A program made the translations under genes and the position numbers. A DNA stretch of 64,000 bases from Nocardia cyriacigeorgica. Lineage in GTDB: Bacteria; Actinomycetota; Actinomycetes; Mycobacteriales; Mycobacteriaceae. Where the stretch lies: positions 124,001 through 188,000 of the forward strand of contig NZ_VBUT01000007.1 of NCBI RefSeq assembly GCF_005863245.1. The letters run 5' to 3'. The notes beneath the pieces were generated by a model. It was not told where the DNA came from and did not search any database. It was given only the letters and a program-made list of their open reading frames with translations. This document shows, one piece after another, positions 10,725 to 19,652 of this stretch (the stretch's first letter is position 1; each line of letters begins with the position of its first letter).

Positions 10725-10744
10725 AACTTACTCTGAAGTAAGTT
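10725..10744 (-). promoter_or_regulatory. Operator-like inverted repeat before thiolase gene
   Basis: AACTTACTCTGAAGTAAGTT has 8-base arms (AACTTACT / AGTAAGTT) around a 4-base centre, 30 bases upstream of the thiolase ATG. The size and symmetry suit a TetR-family repressor of fatty-acid degradation. The regulator itself is not in the adjacent genes. Confidence 0.6.
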
Positions 10745-10774
10745 AAGCGTCGAGGAAACCGCCGGAAACGACGA

Positions 10775-10807
10775 GACCCGGCCGGCGCTTCGCGCACCGG
10801 CCGGGTC
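10775..10807 (-). terminator. Hairpin terminator after hpf
   Basis: GACCCGGCCGG (10775-10785) pairs with CCGGCCGGGTC (10797-10807) around an 11-base loop. It lies about 60 bases downstream of the hpf stop on the minus strand and before the thiolase promoter. Confidence 0.6.
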
Positions 10808-10867
10808 GCCGGGAATCATCGGAATGGCCGGGGCGGCGGTGCTCGAACCGCGGCCTCGGCGTGGCCG

Positions 10868-11599
10868 TCAGGCCAGTCGGATCAAGCCGTAATCGAAGGC
10901 ATGTCGGCGATAGACCACCGAGGGTCGGTCGGTTTCCTTGTTGTGGAACAGGAAGAAATCGTGCCCGACGAGCTCCATCTGATACAGCGCGTCGTCGACG
11001 GTCATCGGCGTATCGGGATGCACCTTCGTGCGCACGATGTGGCCGGGGCCCGCCGCGTAATCGGTGTGCTCATCGCTTTCCCGGCCGCGGGACTCGTCGG
11101 GATGCTCATGCGCCCCGCCGCCCGGCTGGAACAGCGACTCATCGATCAGGTCCGCGGTGGCCTGGGCGACCGAGACCGGTGTCTTCTCGCCGTAGTGCAC
11201 CCGGCGGCGGTCCTTGGTGCGGCGCAGTCTGCTCTCCAGCTTCGCCGTCACCGATTCGAAGGCGGCGTAGAAGTTGTCCGCGCAGGCTTCCGCGCGCACG
11301 ACCGGACCTTTACCGCGGGCGGTGATCTCCACACGCTGGCAGGCCTTGCGTTGACGACGATTGCGCTCGTGGAACAGTTCGACATCGAACAGGAATATCG
11401 ACGGGTCGAAGCGTTCCAGTCGAGATAGCTTCTCCGACACATAAATTCGGAAATGGTCGGGGACCTCGACATTGCGGCCCTTCACCACGATGTCGGCGCG
11501 GGTGGCTCGTGGTCGGTCCGCCTCGGGTTGCTCGGCCCGCTGAGCGTCCAGCGTCGTAGGATCTACATCTTGCACTGAAGGTCGTGAAGTAGTCGTCAC
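10868..11599 (-). CDS. hpf: Ribosome hibernation-promoting factor, long form (HPF/RaiA)
   Basis: 243 residues from GTG 11599, which has GGGAGG six bases upstream; longer upstream reading is poor in family resemblance. The N-terminal S30AE domain (VKGRNVEVPDHFRIYVSEKLSRLERFD) sits on the 30S subunit at the mRNA/tRNA channel. The C-terminal domain (IVRTKVHPDTPMTVDDALYQMELVGHDFFLFHNKETDRPSVVYRR, in part) drives 100S dimer formation in long HPFs. This matches the gene next to comF and secA in mycobacteria (Rv3241c). Likely induced in stationary phase or hypoxia in relatives; nothing in the sequence proves that here. Confidence 0.9.
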   Translation of the reverse strand: MTTTSRPSVQDVDPTTLDAQRAEQPEADRPRATRADIVVKGRNVEVPDHFRIYVSEKLSRLERFDPSIFLFDVELFHERNRRQRKACQRVEITARGKGPVVRAEACADNFYAAFESVTAKLESRLRRTKDRRRVHYGEKTPVSVAQATADLIDESLFQPGGGAHEHPDESRGRESDEHTDYAAGPGHIVRTKVHPDTPMTVDDALYQMELVGHDFFLFHNKETDRPSVVYRRHAFDYGLIRLA

Positions 11600-11793
11600 G
11601 CGTACCTCCCGGATCTGGCCGCACGACCCGATTGGCGTGCGGCGGGATTGAGACGTGCCGATCGATCTGCCGGATGACAGCCGCTCGGCACCATTTGTCC
11701 GAGACCCACCTCCAAACTGCCGGTTCGGGTGTGTGACCGCGACGCTAGTACGACAACCGCTGGTCCGCCACTGTTCACGCAAATTTCTCGAAG

Positions 11794-12426
11794 TCAAGCC
11801 GCGCACAGCACCACCACCGCGTCGACGGCAACCCCCGCCCCGGTCAGCGCACGGATCGACTCGGCGGCGGTCGCGCCGGTCGTCAGCACATCGTCGACCA
11901 GCACGACCTGCGCGTTTGCCGGCAGCACCGGAATAGGAGCGGTCATGATACGGCCCCGCAGATTGTGTCTGCGTTCACCGGCGGACAGACCGACCGAATC
12001 GTGTACACCCCGCCACACGGTCAGCACCGGCAGCACCTGGCAACCGGCCAGCCAACTCGCCGCCGCGTGGGCCGAACGCACCACCGGATCGCCGCCGCGG
12101 CGCCGGGCGGCGACCCGGCGGCTGGGTGCCGGGATCAGCACCAGTGGCCGGGTGTCGGCCCGCAACCGGGCCAGGCCGCGGGCCAGCGCTCGGCCGAGTG
12201 GGTGGGCAAGGTCGCGCCTGCGGCGTTCCTTGGCGGCCAGTACCGCGCGGCGCGGCGGGCCGGCGTAGTGGCTCAGCGCCCAGCACGGGACGCCGGGATC
12301 GGTGCGCGGGCGGACCCGGTGCGGGGCGCCTGCCAGATGGGCGTCGCACCGCGCGCACCAGCCGAGGCCCGCGCTTGCACAGCCGGCGCATTCCAGGGGC
12401 AACACCAGATCCAGCAGTGTCCGCAT
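11794..12426 (-). CDS. ComF family phosphoribosyltransferase-like protein
   Basis: 210 residues. It has an N-terminal zinc-binding cysteine pattern (CAGCASAGLGWCARCDAH) followed by a type-I phosphoribosyltransferase fold with the PRPP loop VVLVDDVLTTGAT. ComF proteins are linked to DNA uptake in naturally competent bacteria; the role in actinobacteria is unknown. Position between lpqB and hpf is the same as in M. tuberculosis (Rv3242c). Confidence 0.85.
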   Translation of the reverse strand: MRTLLDLVLPLECAGCASAGLGWCARCDAHLAGAPHRVRPRTDPGVPCWALSHYAGPPRRAVLAAKERRRRDLAHPLGRALARGLARLRADTRPLVLIPAPSRRVAARRRGGDPVVRSAHAAASWLAGCQVLPVLTVWRGVHDSVGLSAGERRHNLRGRIMTAPIPVLPANAQVVLVDDVLTTGATAAESIRALTGAGVAVDAVVVLCAA

Positions 12427-12486
12427 CGCCCGAGTGTGCCCGCACCCACCGACACGATCGCCCGGATCCGCGACGGGAAGCGCGGA

Positions 12487-14310
12487 TCAGCCGGGCAGGA
12501 TCGGCACCGCGCTCGCTCCGAGGCCGGGCACCTCACGCCAATATTGTTCGCCGCCTTCGGGATTGGTGGTGAACTCCAGGACCGCGCGGGAATCGGCCAC
12601 GTACTGGTGGTCCGGGGCCGCGGTCACCGTGCGCACCGGCGGGGTGAGGTTGCGGGTGGTCTGCGAGATCAGCTGGGAGCCGTCGATGGAGACGGTGCTG
12701 ACCGGGTCGACGTCACCGTCGCGCGCCAGGATGATGGTGTCGGCCGTCAGCCAGTTCAACGAGACCGCCGGCGTGCTGAGCCCGACCGCGATCGGCAGCG
12801 GTGAGGTCAGCGCGAACTTGCCGTCCGGGCGCCGTTCGACCACCGCCACGTACACCTTGCCGTCGGCGATCAGGGCGGCCCGCACACCGGATCGCGCGAT
12901 CCTGACCTCCGTGATGGGCAGCCGCAGCCCGCTGGAGCCGCTGGTCAGCGCGGAGATGTCGACATCCTGCACCGAGACGTTGCCGGTGGAGCGGTCGTTG
13001 ACCACCCGGATCACCCGCTCACCGTCGATCACCGCCCAGGCGGCCGTACCGTCGACCGTCCAGGACGGCCGGCTGATGGTGGTGCCTTCGGCGACCGGGA
13101 ACTGATTGCCGCCATAGCTGCCGATCATCAGCGTCCGCGGCGGTTCCGGTGCCGGCCTGCCCGCATCCGCGACCGCGGCGACCAGCTGGCCGTCGGGGGT
13201 GATCGCGACCGATTGCAGATTGCGCACCGCACCGAAATAGCCGGGAGCCGGGACGATCCCGTTGCCGTTCACCTCGACGAGGGCGCCGTCGCGCAGCGCG
13301 TGCAACCCGGTCTCGTTCTGCGCGAAGGCCTCGGGACTGTACTGGTGGATATCGGCCACCGACCAGCCGTTGGCGGCGTAGCGCTCATCGAGCGGTTTGC
13401 CGTCGGCCAGCAGCAGATACGGGCCGAGGACGTCGGCCTTGGCCAGCGTGAGCACGATCTGGGCGGCCAGCAGTTCCCGTTCGCGCGGCGCCAGCGTGGA
13501 GGCTCCCGCGAGGTCGATGCGGACTCCGCCGAGGCCGACGCCGACTTCCTCCGGGTCGCCGTTGGCCTTGGTGATCGGCCCGCGCAACGTCACCCGCCTG
13601 GCGTCGAGTTCATTGAGGACCACGGGGGCGATGGCCGGCTGCGGACCCTCACCGAGCAGGGTGAGCAGCCGCTGGGTCAGCTGGTCCTTCGGCGAGGCGA
13701 TCCAGCGCGGGTCCGGCACCAGCGCGCTGCCGGTCGGGTCGACGAAGTACAGCACGTAACGGCGGTAGAACTTGGCGAAGGCGGGCTTATCGATGACGAC
13801 GCCGTCGGGCAGCTCATCGATGCGCCATTCGCCATCGGTCTTGCTCATCTCGACCTTGTATTCGAGCGGCGGGCCGTCGATGGCGCGGTAGGCGCCGTCA
13901 GGGGCGAGCTCGGCGACCCGCTGGGCGCGAATGCGGTAGGTCGCGGTGGTTTCGGTGCGCGATTCCAGCAGGGTGTCGGGCCGCTCGACGATCACCGTGC
14001 CCGCGGCGTCGTTCCATTTGGTGGCCGCCGACGGGTTCATGTACTGCCTGGCGGCCAGATGCCGGTTGGTCGGGTCGGCGCTGGCTTGCAGGAAGTCCAG
14101 CAGCAACAGGCCGGGGTCGCGACCTTCCAGTGGCGCGGGCGGGCCGGCGGAGGTCGGTTCCCGGTTGATGGTGCCGAGCGCCTCCGGCTGCGAGGTCTCC
14201 GGCAGGCTCGCGCAACCACCCAGCAGCAGGACTCCGGCCAGCGCGGCCGCCAGCGCGGCGAGTAATCGCCCGCGCGGCGAACTGCTCGGGTCGGTGGGCC
14301 GCATGGTCAT
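12487..14310 (-). CDS. lpqB: Lipoprotein LpqB, MtrAB accessory
   Basis: 607 residues. It starts with a Sec signal and a lipobox ending at Cys33 (LGGC), so it is anchored outside the membrane. It contains the GerMN domain followed by the LpqB beta-propeller region. In mycobacteria LpqB binds the extracellular part of MtrB and tunes MtrA signalling. The ATG overlaps the mtrB stop (ATGA), showing translational coupling. A second in-frame ATG two codons on is possible. Confidence 0.93.
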   Translation of the reverse strand: MTMRPTDPSSSPRGRLLAALAAALAGVLLLGGCASLPETSQPEALGTINREPTSAGPPAPLEGRDPGLLLLDFLQASADPTNRHLAARQYMNPSAATKWNDAAGTVIVERPDTLLESRTETTATYRIRAQRVAELAPDGAYRAIDGPPLEYKVEMSKTDGEWRIDELPDGVVIDKPAFAKFYRRYVLYFVDPTGSALVPDPRWIASPKDQLTQRLLTLLGEGPQPAIAPVVLNELDARRVTLRGPITKANGDPEEVGVGLGGVRIDLAGASTLAPRERELLAAQIVLTLAKADVLGPYLLLADGKPLDERYAANGWSVADIHQYSPEAFAQNETGLHALRDGALVEVNGNGIVPAPGYFGAVRNLQSVAITPDGQLVAAVADAGRPAPEPPRTLMIGSYGGNQFPVAEGTTISRPSWTVDGTAAWAVIDGERVIRVVNDRSTGNVSVQDVDISALTSGSSGLRLPITEVRIARSGVRAALIADGKVYVAVVERRPDGKFALTSPLPIAVGLSTPAVSLNWLTADTIILARDGDVDPVSTVSIDGSQLISQTTRNLTPPVRTVTAAPDHQYVADSRAVLEFTTNPEGGEQYWREVPGLGASAVPILPG

Positions 14311-16157
14311 GGTTGTTTGTCTCCGGTGTCGGTGAGCACGGCGTCGGTGGGTGAGCCGGTGCCGGATGCGCCGTCGGTGGGCGCGCCGGTCTGGGTGGCC
14401 CGCGCATCCTCGGCCGGTACGGACGTCGCGGTATCGGACTCCTGGCCCGGTCCGGAGGCCGGCGCCTCGGCCGGTCCTGACCCGCCTGCACCCGCCGCGG
14501 ATTCGGCATCCGCCGCGGGCAATTCGGCGACCCCGCGAACCTTGCGCACGCCCGGCTCCAACGGCAGCGGGCTCTTGCCCATCTTGCGGCCACGCACCAG
14601 CGGCAGCGTCAGCCGGAAGCTGGCGCCGACGCCCAGCTCACCCCAGGCCTCCAGTTTGCCATCGTGCAGATTCGCGTCCTCGACGCTGATCGACAGGCCC
14701 AGCCCGGTACCGCCGGAGCGCCGCATCCGCGACGGATCCGAGCGCCAGAACCGGCTGAAGACCAGCTTCTCCTCTCCCGGCCGCAGCCCGACACCCTGAT
14801 CGCGCACGACCACCGCGACGGCATTGGCCTCGCTGTCGCCGCGCATCCGGATCAGCACCGGCTTGCCCTCGCTGTGGTCGATGGCGTTGGCCAGCAGGTT
14901 GCGCAGCACCCGCTCCACCCGGCGCGGGTCGACCTCGGCGACCACCGGTTCCTCGGGCAGGTCGACGACCACCTCCACGCCGGATTCCTTGGCCAGATGA
15001 CGCACCGTCGACACCGCGGCGCGCACACACATCCGCACATCCAGCGATTCGACCTGCAGTTCGGCCACACCCGCGTCGTGGCGGCTGATCTCGAGCAGGT
15101 CGTTGAGCAGCCCCTCGAACCGGTCCAGCTCGGTGACCAGCAGCTCGGCGCTGCGCGCCAGGGCAGGGTCGAGGTCTTCGCTGCTGCTGTGAATCAGGTC
15201 GGCGGCCATGCGCACCGTGGTCAACGGTGTGCGCAGCTCATGGCTGACGTCGGAGGTGAACCGGCGTTGCAGATTGCCGAACTCCTCGAGCTGGGTGATC
15301 TGGTTGGACAGGCTCTCGGCCATCTCGTTGAACGCCTCGGCCAGCCGCGCCATATCGTCCTCGCCGCGCACCAGCATCCGTTCGCGCAGCCTGCCGTCGG
15401 CGAAGCGGCTGGCGATCCGCGCCGCCGACCGGATCGGCAGCACCACCTGCCGGGTGACCAGCGCGGTGATCGCGGCCAGCAGCACCAGCAACACCAGACC
15501 GCCGACCATCATGGTGCCGCGCATCAACGCCAGCGACCGTTCCTCGTTGGCCAGCGGGAAGATCAGGTAGGTCTCCAGCGTCGGGTTGTCGGCGCTCGGG
15601 CTGCCGATGATGAGGGCCCGGCCCTGGTAGCCGTCCGGATCGTCGACCGTGGCGAACTGGTAGCTGACCTGGTTGCCCTGCACGAACCGGCGCAGCTCGC
15701 CCGGGATCTGCTCGATCGGGCCCGCGGTGATCTGCTGCGGCGGGGTGCCGCCGACGATGCTCAACGCCGAATCGAAGCTGCCCGCCGCGCTGCCGGACCG
15801 GCTCTCGCCACCGCGGTCGGACACCGCGGTGCGCGCGTCGGCCAGGCGCTGGCGCAGCAGCGCCGGATCGTGGGCGCCCTGGAGCTGACTCTGCACGGTG
15901 GCGCGGGCGCGGTCCATCTCCTCGATCGCCGCGTTGATCTTGGCGTCCAGCAGCCGATCGGTGATCTGGCTGGTGAGCACCACACCGAGAATCGTGATGA
16001 CGATCAGCGACAACGTCAGCGTCGAGACGATGACGCGCAGCTGCAACGAACGCCGCCACAGATGGCCGAGCGAACTGCCGACACCCTTGAACCACGCACC
16101 CACCGGCGCGAGCCCTCGCTGTAGCGAGGCGAGGCGGCCGCCTTCGTGCTCAGGCAA
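14307..16157 (-). CDS. mtrB: Two-component sensor histidine kinase MtrB
   Basis: 616 residues from a TTG with GGAGG about 7 bases upstream. There are two membrane segments (about 42-62 and 215-237) flanking an extracytoplasmic sensor, then HAMP, the HisKA box SDVSHELRTPLTT with the phospho-accepting His, and HATPase motifs (NLLANAIDHS, DQGVGL, GTGLGLSI). The C-terminal ~100 residues are an Ala/Gly/Pro/Thr-rich tail of low complexity. MtrB phosphorylates MtrA and coordinates replication, division and osmotic response. Confidence 0.95.
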   Translation of the reverse strand: MPEHEGGRLASLQRGLAPVGAWFKGVGSSLGHLWRRSLQLRVIVSTLTLSLIVITILGVVLTSQITDRLLDAKINAAIEEMDRARATVQSQLQGAHDPALLRQRLADARTAVSDRGGESRSGSAAGSFDSALSIVGGTPPQQITAGPIEQIPGELRRFVQGNQVSYQFATVDDPDGYQGRALIIGSPSADNPTLETYLIFPLANEERSLALMRGTMMVGGLVLLVLLAAITALVTRQVVLPIRSAARIASRFADGRLRERMLVRGEDDMARLAEAFNEMAESLSNQITQLEEFGNLQRRFTSDVSHELRTPLTTVRMAADLIHSSSEDLDPALARSAELLVTELDRFEGLLNDLLEISRHDAGVAELQVESLDVRMCVRAAVSTVRHLAKESGVEVVVDLPEEPVVAEVDPRRVERVLRNLLANAIDHSEGKPVLIRMRGDSEANAVAVVVRDQGVGLRPGEEKLVFSRFWRSDPSRMRRSGGTGLGLSISVEDANLHDGKLEAWGELGVGASFRLTLPLVRGRKMGKSPLPLEPGVRKVRGVAELPAADAESAAGAGGSGPAEAPASGPGQESDTATSVPAEDARATQTGAPTDGASGTGSPTDAVLTDTGDKQP

Positions 16158-16196
16158 GCCGCCGCCTCCGAGTCATCGACCCGGACCGACGACCGA

Positions 16197-16874
16197 TCAC
16201 GGCGGTCCGGCCTTGTACCCAACCCCACGCACGGTCAGCACGATCTCCGGGTTCTCGGGATCCTTCTCGACCTTGGCGCGCAGGCGCTGGACGTGCACGT
16301 TCACCAGACGGGTATCGGCGGCGTGCCGGTAACCCCAGACCTGCTCGAGCAGGACCTCACGGGTGAACACCTGCCGCGGTTTGCGCGCGAGCGCCACCAG
16401 CAGGTCGAATTCGAGCGGGGTCAGCGAGATCTGCTGACCTTCCCGGCTCACCTTGTGCGCGGGCACGTCGATGACGATGTCGGCGATGGTGAGCAGTTCG
16501 GCGGGCTCTTCTTCGGTGCGGCGCAGCCGCGCGCGCACGCGGGCGACCAGTTCCTTCGGTTTGAAGGGTTTGACGATGTAATCGTCTGCGCCGGACTCCA
16601 GACCGAGCACCACGTCGACCGTGTCGGTCTTGGCGGTGAGCATCACGATCGGGACCCCCGAATCGGCCCGCAGCACGCGGCAGACGTCGATGCCGTTCAT
16701 ACCCGGCAGCATCAGGTCCAGCAGCACCAGATCGGGGCGGATTTCCCGGACCGCCGACAGCGCCTGCGTGCCGTCGCCGACCACATGCGGGTCGAACCCT
16801 TCCCCGCGCAGGACGATCGTGAGCATCTCTGCGAGTGCCATATCGTCGTCGACGACCAGAATCTTCGGCTTCAT
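16197..16874 (-). CDS. mtrA: Response regulator MtrA
   Basis: 225 residues, OmpR class. The receiver domain has the acidic pair D10/D11, phospho-acceptor Asp53 (LLDLMLPGMNG) and Lys in KPFKPKELVAR; the C-terminal winged helix ends in VNVHVQRLRAKVEKDPENPEIVLTVRGVGYKAG. It is the first gene of mtrA-mtrB-lpqB, 39 bases before mtrB. MtrA is essential in mycobacteria, and controls cell-wall hydrolases and oriC-linked functions. Confidence 0.97.
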   Translation of the reverse strand: MKPKILVVDDDMALAEMLTIVLRGEGFDPHVVGDGTQALSAVREIRPDLVLLDLMLPGMNGIDVCRVLRADSGVPIVMLTAKTDTVDVVLGLESGADDYIVKPFKPKELVARVRARLRRTEEEPAELLTIADIVIDVPAHKVSREGQQISLTPLEFDLLVALARKPRQVFTREVLLEQVWGYRHAADTRLVNVHVQRLRAKVEKDPENPEIVLTVRGVGYKAGPP

Positions 16875-16952
16875 ATCTCTATGTTGTCATCTCCCACGCC
16901 AGTATCGGGCCACCACGCGCATTACTGGTGCATGCGCGCCGCATATCCAACC

Positions 16953-17600
16953 TTATTCGCCCAGGATTTCCACACAACGGCCGAGTAGGGCGTCTCGATC
17001 GTCATCGGATCGGTATATCCACCACGGGCCGTACCAGTCCCGCTCGGCCAGCTCCCGGTACACCGCACCGGTGCGCGCCTGTAATCCGCCGTCGCGCTCG
17101 TAGGCGTCGAGTGCCCGCGCCGAGTCGAGTTCGCCGCGCCTGCGGGCACGTTCGGCGGCCACCTCGGTGGGCACATCGAGCAGGACGGTGAGCGCGGGCA
17201 CCGGCAGCTTCATCCGGCCGAATTCCAAATCGCCCACCCAGTCGATGATTTCGCCGTCGGCGGATTGTTCGGCGCGAGCCGCCGAATACGCTGCGTTGGA
17301 AGCGACATAGCGATCGAGGATCACGATGTCGTTGCTGTCCAACAGGTTCGACAGCTCCAGCGCCGCGTCGGCGCGATCGAGGGCGAACAGCACGGCCATG
17401 CCGTTGATCGAGCCCGCGAGATCGCCGTGCGAGCCGCGCAGCGCCTCGGCCGCGAGGTCGGCGTGGATCGAGCGGCCGTAGCCGGGGAAGGCGAGTGTGC
17501 CCGCGCGCAGCCCACGCGCGCGCAGGGCGGCAAGCAGGCCCTCGATCAGCGTCCGCTTACCGGCGCCGTCGAGCCCTTCGACCGCGATCAGTTCACCCAT
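16953..17600 (-). CDS. tmk: Thymidylate kinase
   Basis: 215 residues from ATG 17600 (MGELIAVEGLDGAGKRT). It phosphorylates dTMP to dTDP. It has the P-loop GLDGAGKRT, the DRY-type motif (ILDRYVASNAAYSAAR) and the LID region RARRRGE. A longer upstream reading exists but family alignment places the start at MGELIAVEG. The same gene precedes mtrA in mycobacteria. Confidence 0.93.
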   Translation of the reverse strand: MGELIAVEGLDGAGKRTLIEGLLAALRARGLRAGTLAFPGYGRSIHADLAAEALRGSHGDLAGSINGMAVLFALDRADAALELSNLLDSNDIVILDRYVASNAAYSAARAEQSADGEIIDWVGDLEFGRMKLPVPALTVLLDVPTEVAAERARRRGELDSARALDAYERDGGLQARTGAVYRELAERDWYGPWWIYRSDDDRDALLGRCVEILGE

Positions 17601-17792
17601 GGCCAGCAGGGTACTCGGGGCCGGGAGCGCCCGGAAATCGCCGGTCGACCGGGCGGAACTCTGAAGCGCCCGTAATTCTAATCCCACCGGATTCGGGGTC
17701 TCGCGACCATCGAGCCCACCCGGCATGGTCATTGGGCCGGAAGCCGTCCGGCGACCGAGCGCCTGCTCGCAATACCCCTACAGGGAGAACAC

Positions 17793-18017
17793 ATGTCGAT
17801 CACACGCCTGTCGTACGCCGCCGCCGTCGCGCTCGCCGTCACGGTGGCCGGCGGCACCGCCACCGCGGCGCCCCTGACGCTGGAACCCGCGGCTCCGGTC
17901 GCGACCACCCACGTCGACGACAACGGCGGAACCGGCAGCGCCAGCGGGAGCGCCGAGACGGTGCTCGGACTGCTGGAGATCCTGATGAGTGGCTGCACGC
18001 CCGGCACGGTGTGCTGA
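17793..18017 (+). CDS. Small secreted protein of unknown function
   Basis: 74 residues, with AGGGAG about 6 bases before ATG 17793. It has an Ala/Val-rich signal peptide (MSITRLSYAAAVALAVTVAGGTATAA, cut here by eye near residue 26), leaving a mature peptide of about 48 residues with only two cysteines, both at the C terminus (CTPGTVC). No known domain was recognised. The clear ribosome site and signal peptide make it likely real. It converges on sahH. Confidence 0.65.
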   Translation: MSITRLSYAAAVALAVTVAGGTATAAPLTLEPAAPVATTHVDDNGGTGSASGSAETVLGLLEILMSGCTPGTVC

Positions 18018-18030
18018 ACCCGATAGCCGA

Positions 18031-18062
18031 GTGGCCCGCCGACGGATGCGTCGACGGGCCAC
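18031..18062. terminator. Bidirectional hairpin between small secreted gene and sahH
   Basis: GTGGCCCG (18031-18038) pairs with CGGGCCAC (18055-18062), with an inner CGACG/CGTCG pairing after one mismatch. It lies between convergent stops. Confidence 0.6.
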
Positions 18063-18077
18063 CGGCGGATCAGCGGA

Positions 18078-19562
18078 TCAGTAGCGGTAGTGGTCGGGCT
18101 TGTAGGGGCCTTCGACGTCCACACCGATGTATTCGGCCTGGTCCTTGGTGAGCTTGGTCAGCGTGCCGCCGAGCGCCTCGACGTGGATGCGGGCGACCTT
18201 CTCGTCCAGGTGCTTGGGCAGGCGGTAGACCTCGTTGTCGTACTCGTCGGGCTTGGTCCACAGCTCGATCTGGGCGATCACCTGGTTGGAGAAGCTGTTG
18301 CTCATCACGAACGAGGGGTGGCCGGTGGCGTTGCCCAGGTTCAGCAGACGGCCCTCCGACAGCACGATGATCGACTTGCCGGACTCCTTGAACGTCCACA
18401 GATCCACCTGCGGCTTGATGTTCAATTTCATTGCGCCCGAACGCTCCAGCGCCGCCATATCGATCTCGTTGTCGAAGTGACCGATATTGCCGAGGATGGC
18501 CTGATCCTTCATCGCCTTCATGTGATCGAGGGTGATGATGTCCTTGTTGCCGGTGGAGGTGATGACGATATCGGCATCGGCGATGGCCTGCTCCACGGTG
18601 ACGACGTCGTAGCCGTCCATCAGCGCCTGCAACGCGTTGATCGGGTCGATCTCGGTGACCTGCACCCGGGCGCCCTGCCCGGCAAGCGATTCCGCGCAGC
18701 CCTTGCCCACATCGCCGTAACCGCAGATCAGCACCTTCTTGCCGCCGATGAGCACATCGGTGCCGCGGTTGATGCCGTCGATGAGGGAATGGCGGGTGCC
18801 GTACTTGTTGTCGAACTTCGACTTGGTGACCGAGTCGTTGACGTTGATCGCCGGGAACACCAGCTCCCCCGCCGCCGCGAACTGGTACAGCCGCAGCACA
18901 CCGGTGGTGGTCTCCTCGGTGACGCCACGCACGCTCTCGGCGATCTTGCTCCACTTGCCCTTGTCGGTCTCGAACCGCTCCCGCAGCAGGTTCAGGAACA
19001 CCGTGTACTCGGCGGAGTGCTCCTCGTCGGCCGGCGGGACCACGCCCGCCTTCTCGAACTGCGCACCACGCAGCACCAGCATGGTGGCGTCGCCGCCGTC
19101 GTCGAGGATCATGTTGGCCGGCTCACCGGGCCAGGTCAGCATCTGCTCGGCCGCCCACCAGTACTCCTCGAGCGTCTCGCCCTTCCAGGCGAACACCGGG
19201 GTGCCCTTGGGCTCGTCGACGGTGCCGTTCGGGCCGACCACCACCGCGGCGGCGGCATGGTCCTGGGTGGAGAAGATGTTGCACGAGGCCCAGCGCACCT
19301 GCGCGCCCAGCGCGGTCAGGGTCTCGATCAGCACCGCGGTCTGCACCGTCATGTGCAGCGAACCCGAGATGCGCGCGCCCTTCAGCGGCGCCACGTCGGC
19401 GTACTCGCGGCGCAGGGCCATCAGGCCGGGCATCTCGTGCTCGGCCAGCCGGATCTCCTTACGACCGAACTCGGCCAAGGACAGATCCGCCACCTTGTAA
19501 TCGATGCCGTTACGGACATCAGCGGTCAGCGACGTACGTGCGGGAAGTTCTGAGGTCGTCAT
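18078..19562 (-). CDS. sahH: Adenosylhomocysteinase
   Basis: 494 residues, the actinobacterial long form. It reversibly cleaves S-adenosylhomocysteine to adenosine and homocysteine, relieving inhibition of methyltransferases. The NAD-binding motif CGYGDVGKGCA, substrate-site residues in SLHMTVQTAVLIETL and HPSFVMSNSFSNQ, and the C-terminal KPDHYRY (the Lys and Tyr that reach the partner's NAD) are all present. Position next to the alk genes is conserved with M. tuberculosis Rv3248c. Confidence 0.97.
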   Translation of the reverse strand: MTTSELPARTSLTADVRNGIDYKVADLSLAEFGRKEIRLAEHEMPGLMALRREYADVAPLKGARISGSLHMTVQTAVLIETLTALGAQVRWASCNIFSTQDHAAAAVVVGPNGTVDEPKGTPVFAWKGETLEEYWWAAEQMLTWPGEPANMILDDGGDATMLVLRGAQFEKAGVVPPADEEHSAEYTVFLNLLRERFETDKGKWSKIAESVRGVTEETTTGVLRLYQFAAAGELVFPAINVNDSVTKSKFDNKYGTRHSLIDGINRGTDVLIGGKKVLICGYGDVGKGCAESLAGQGARVQVTEIDPINALQALMDGYDVVTVEQAIADADIVITSTGNKDIITLDHMKAMKDQAILGNIGHFDNEIDMAALERSGAMKLNIKPQVDLWTFKESGKSIIVLSEGRLLNLGNATGHPSFVMSNSFSNQVIAQIELWTKPDEYDNEVYRLPKHLDEKVARIHVEALGGTLTKLTKDQAEYIGVDVEGPYKPDHYRY

Positions 19563-19652
19563 GCGCCTGGATCAGCCTCTCTCCGGATATCGGTTCCGGA
19601 CCAAGGCTAGTCGCTCCCGCGGCGGTGCTGCTCGGCAACCGAGCCACCGGGT

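Noticed and set aside
10868..11806. Longer 312-residue form of HPF
   Set aside because: GTG 11599 has GGGAGG at proper distance; the upstream part is not like any HPF.
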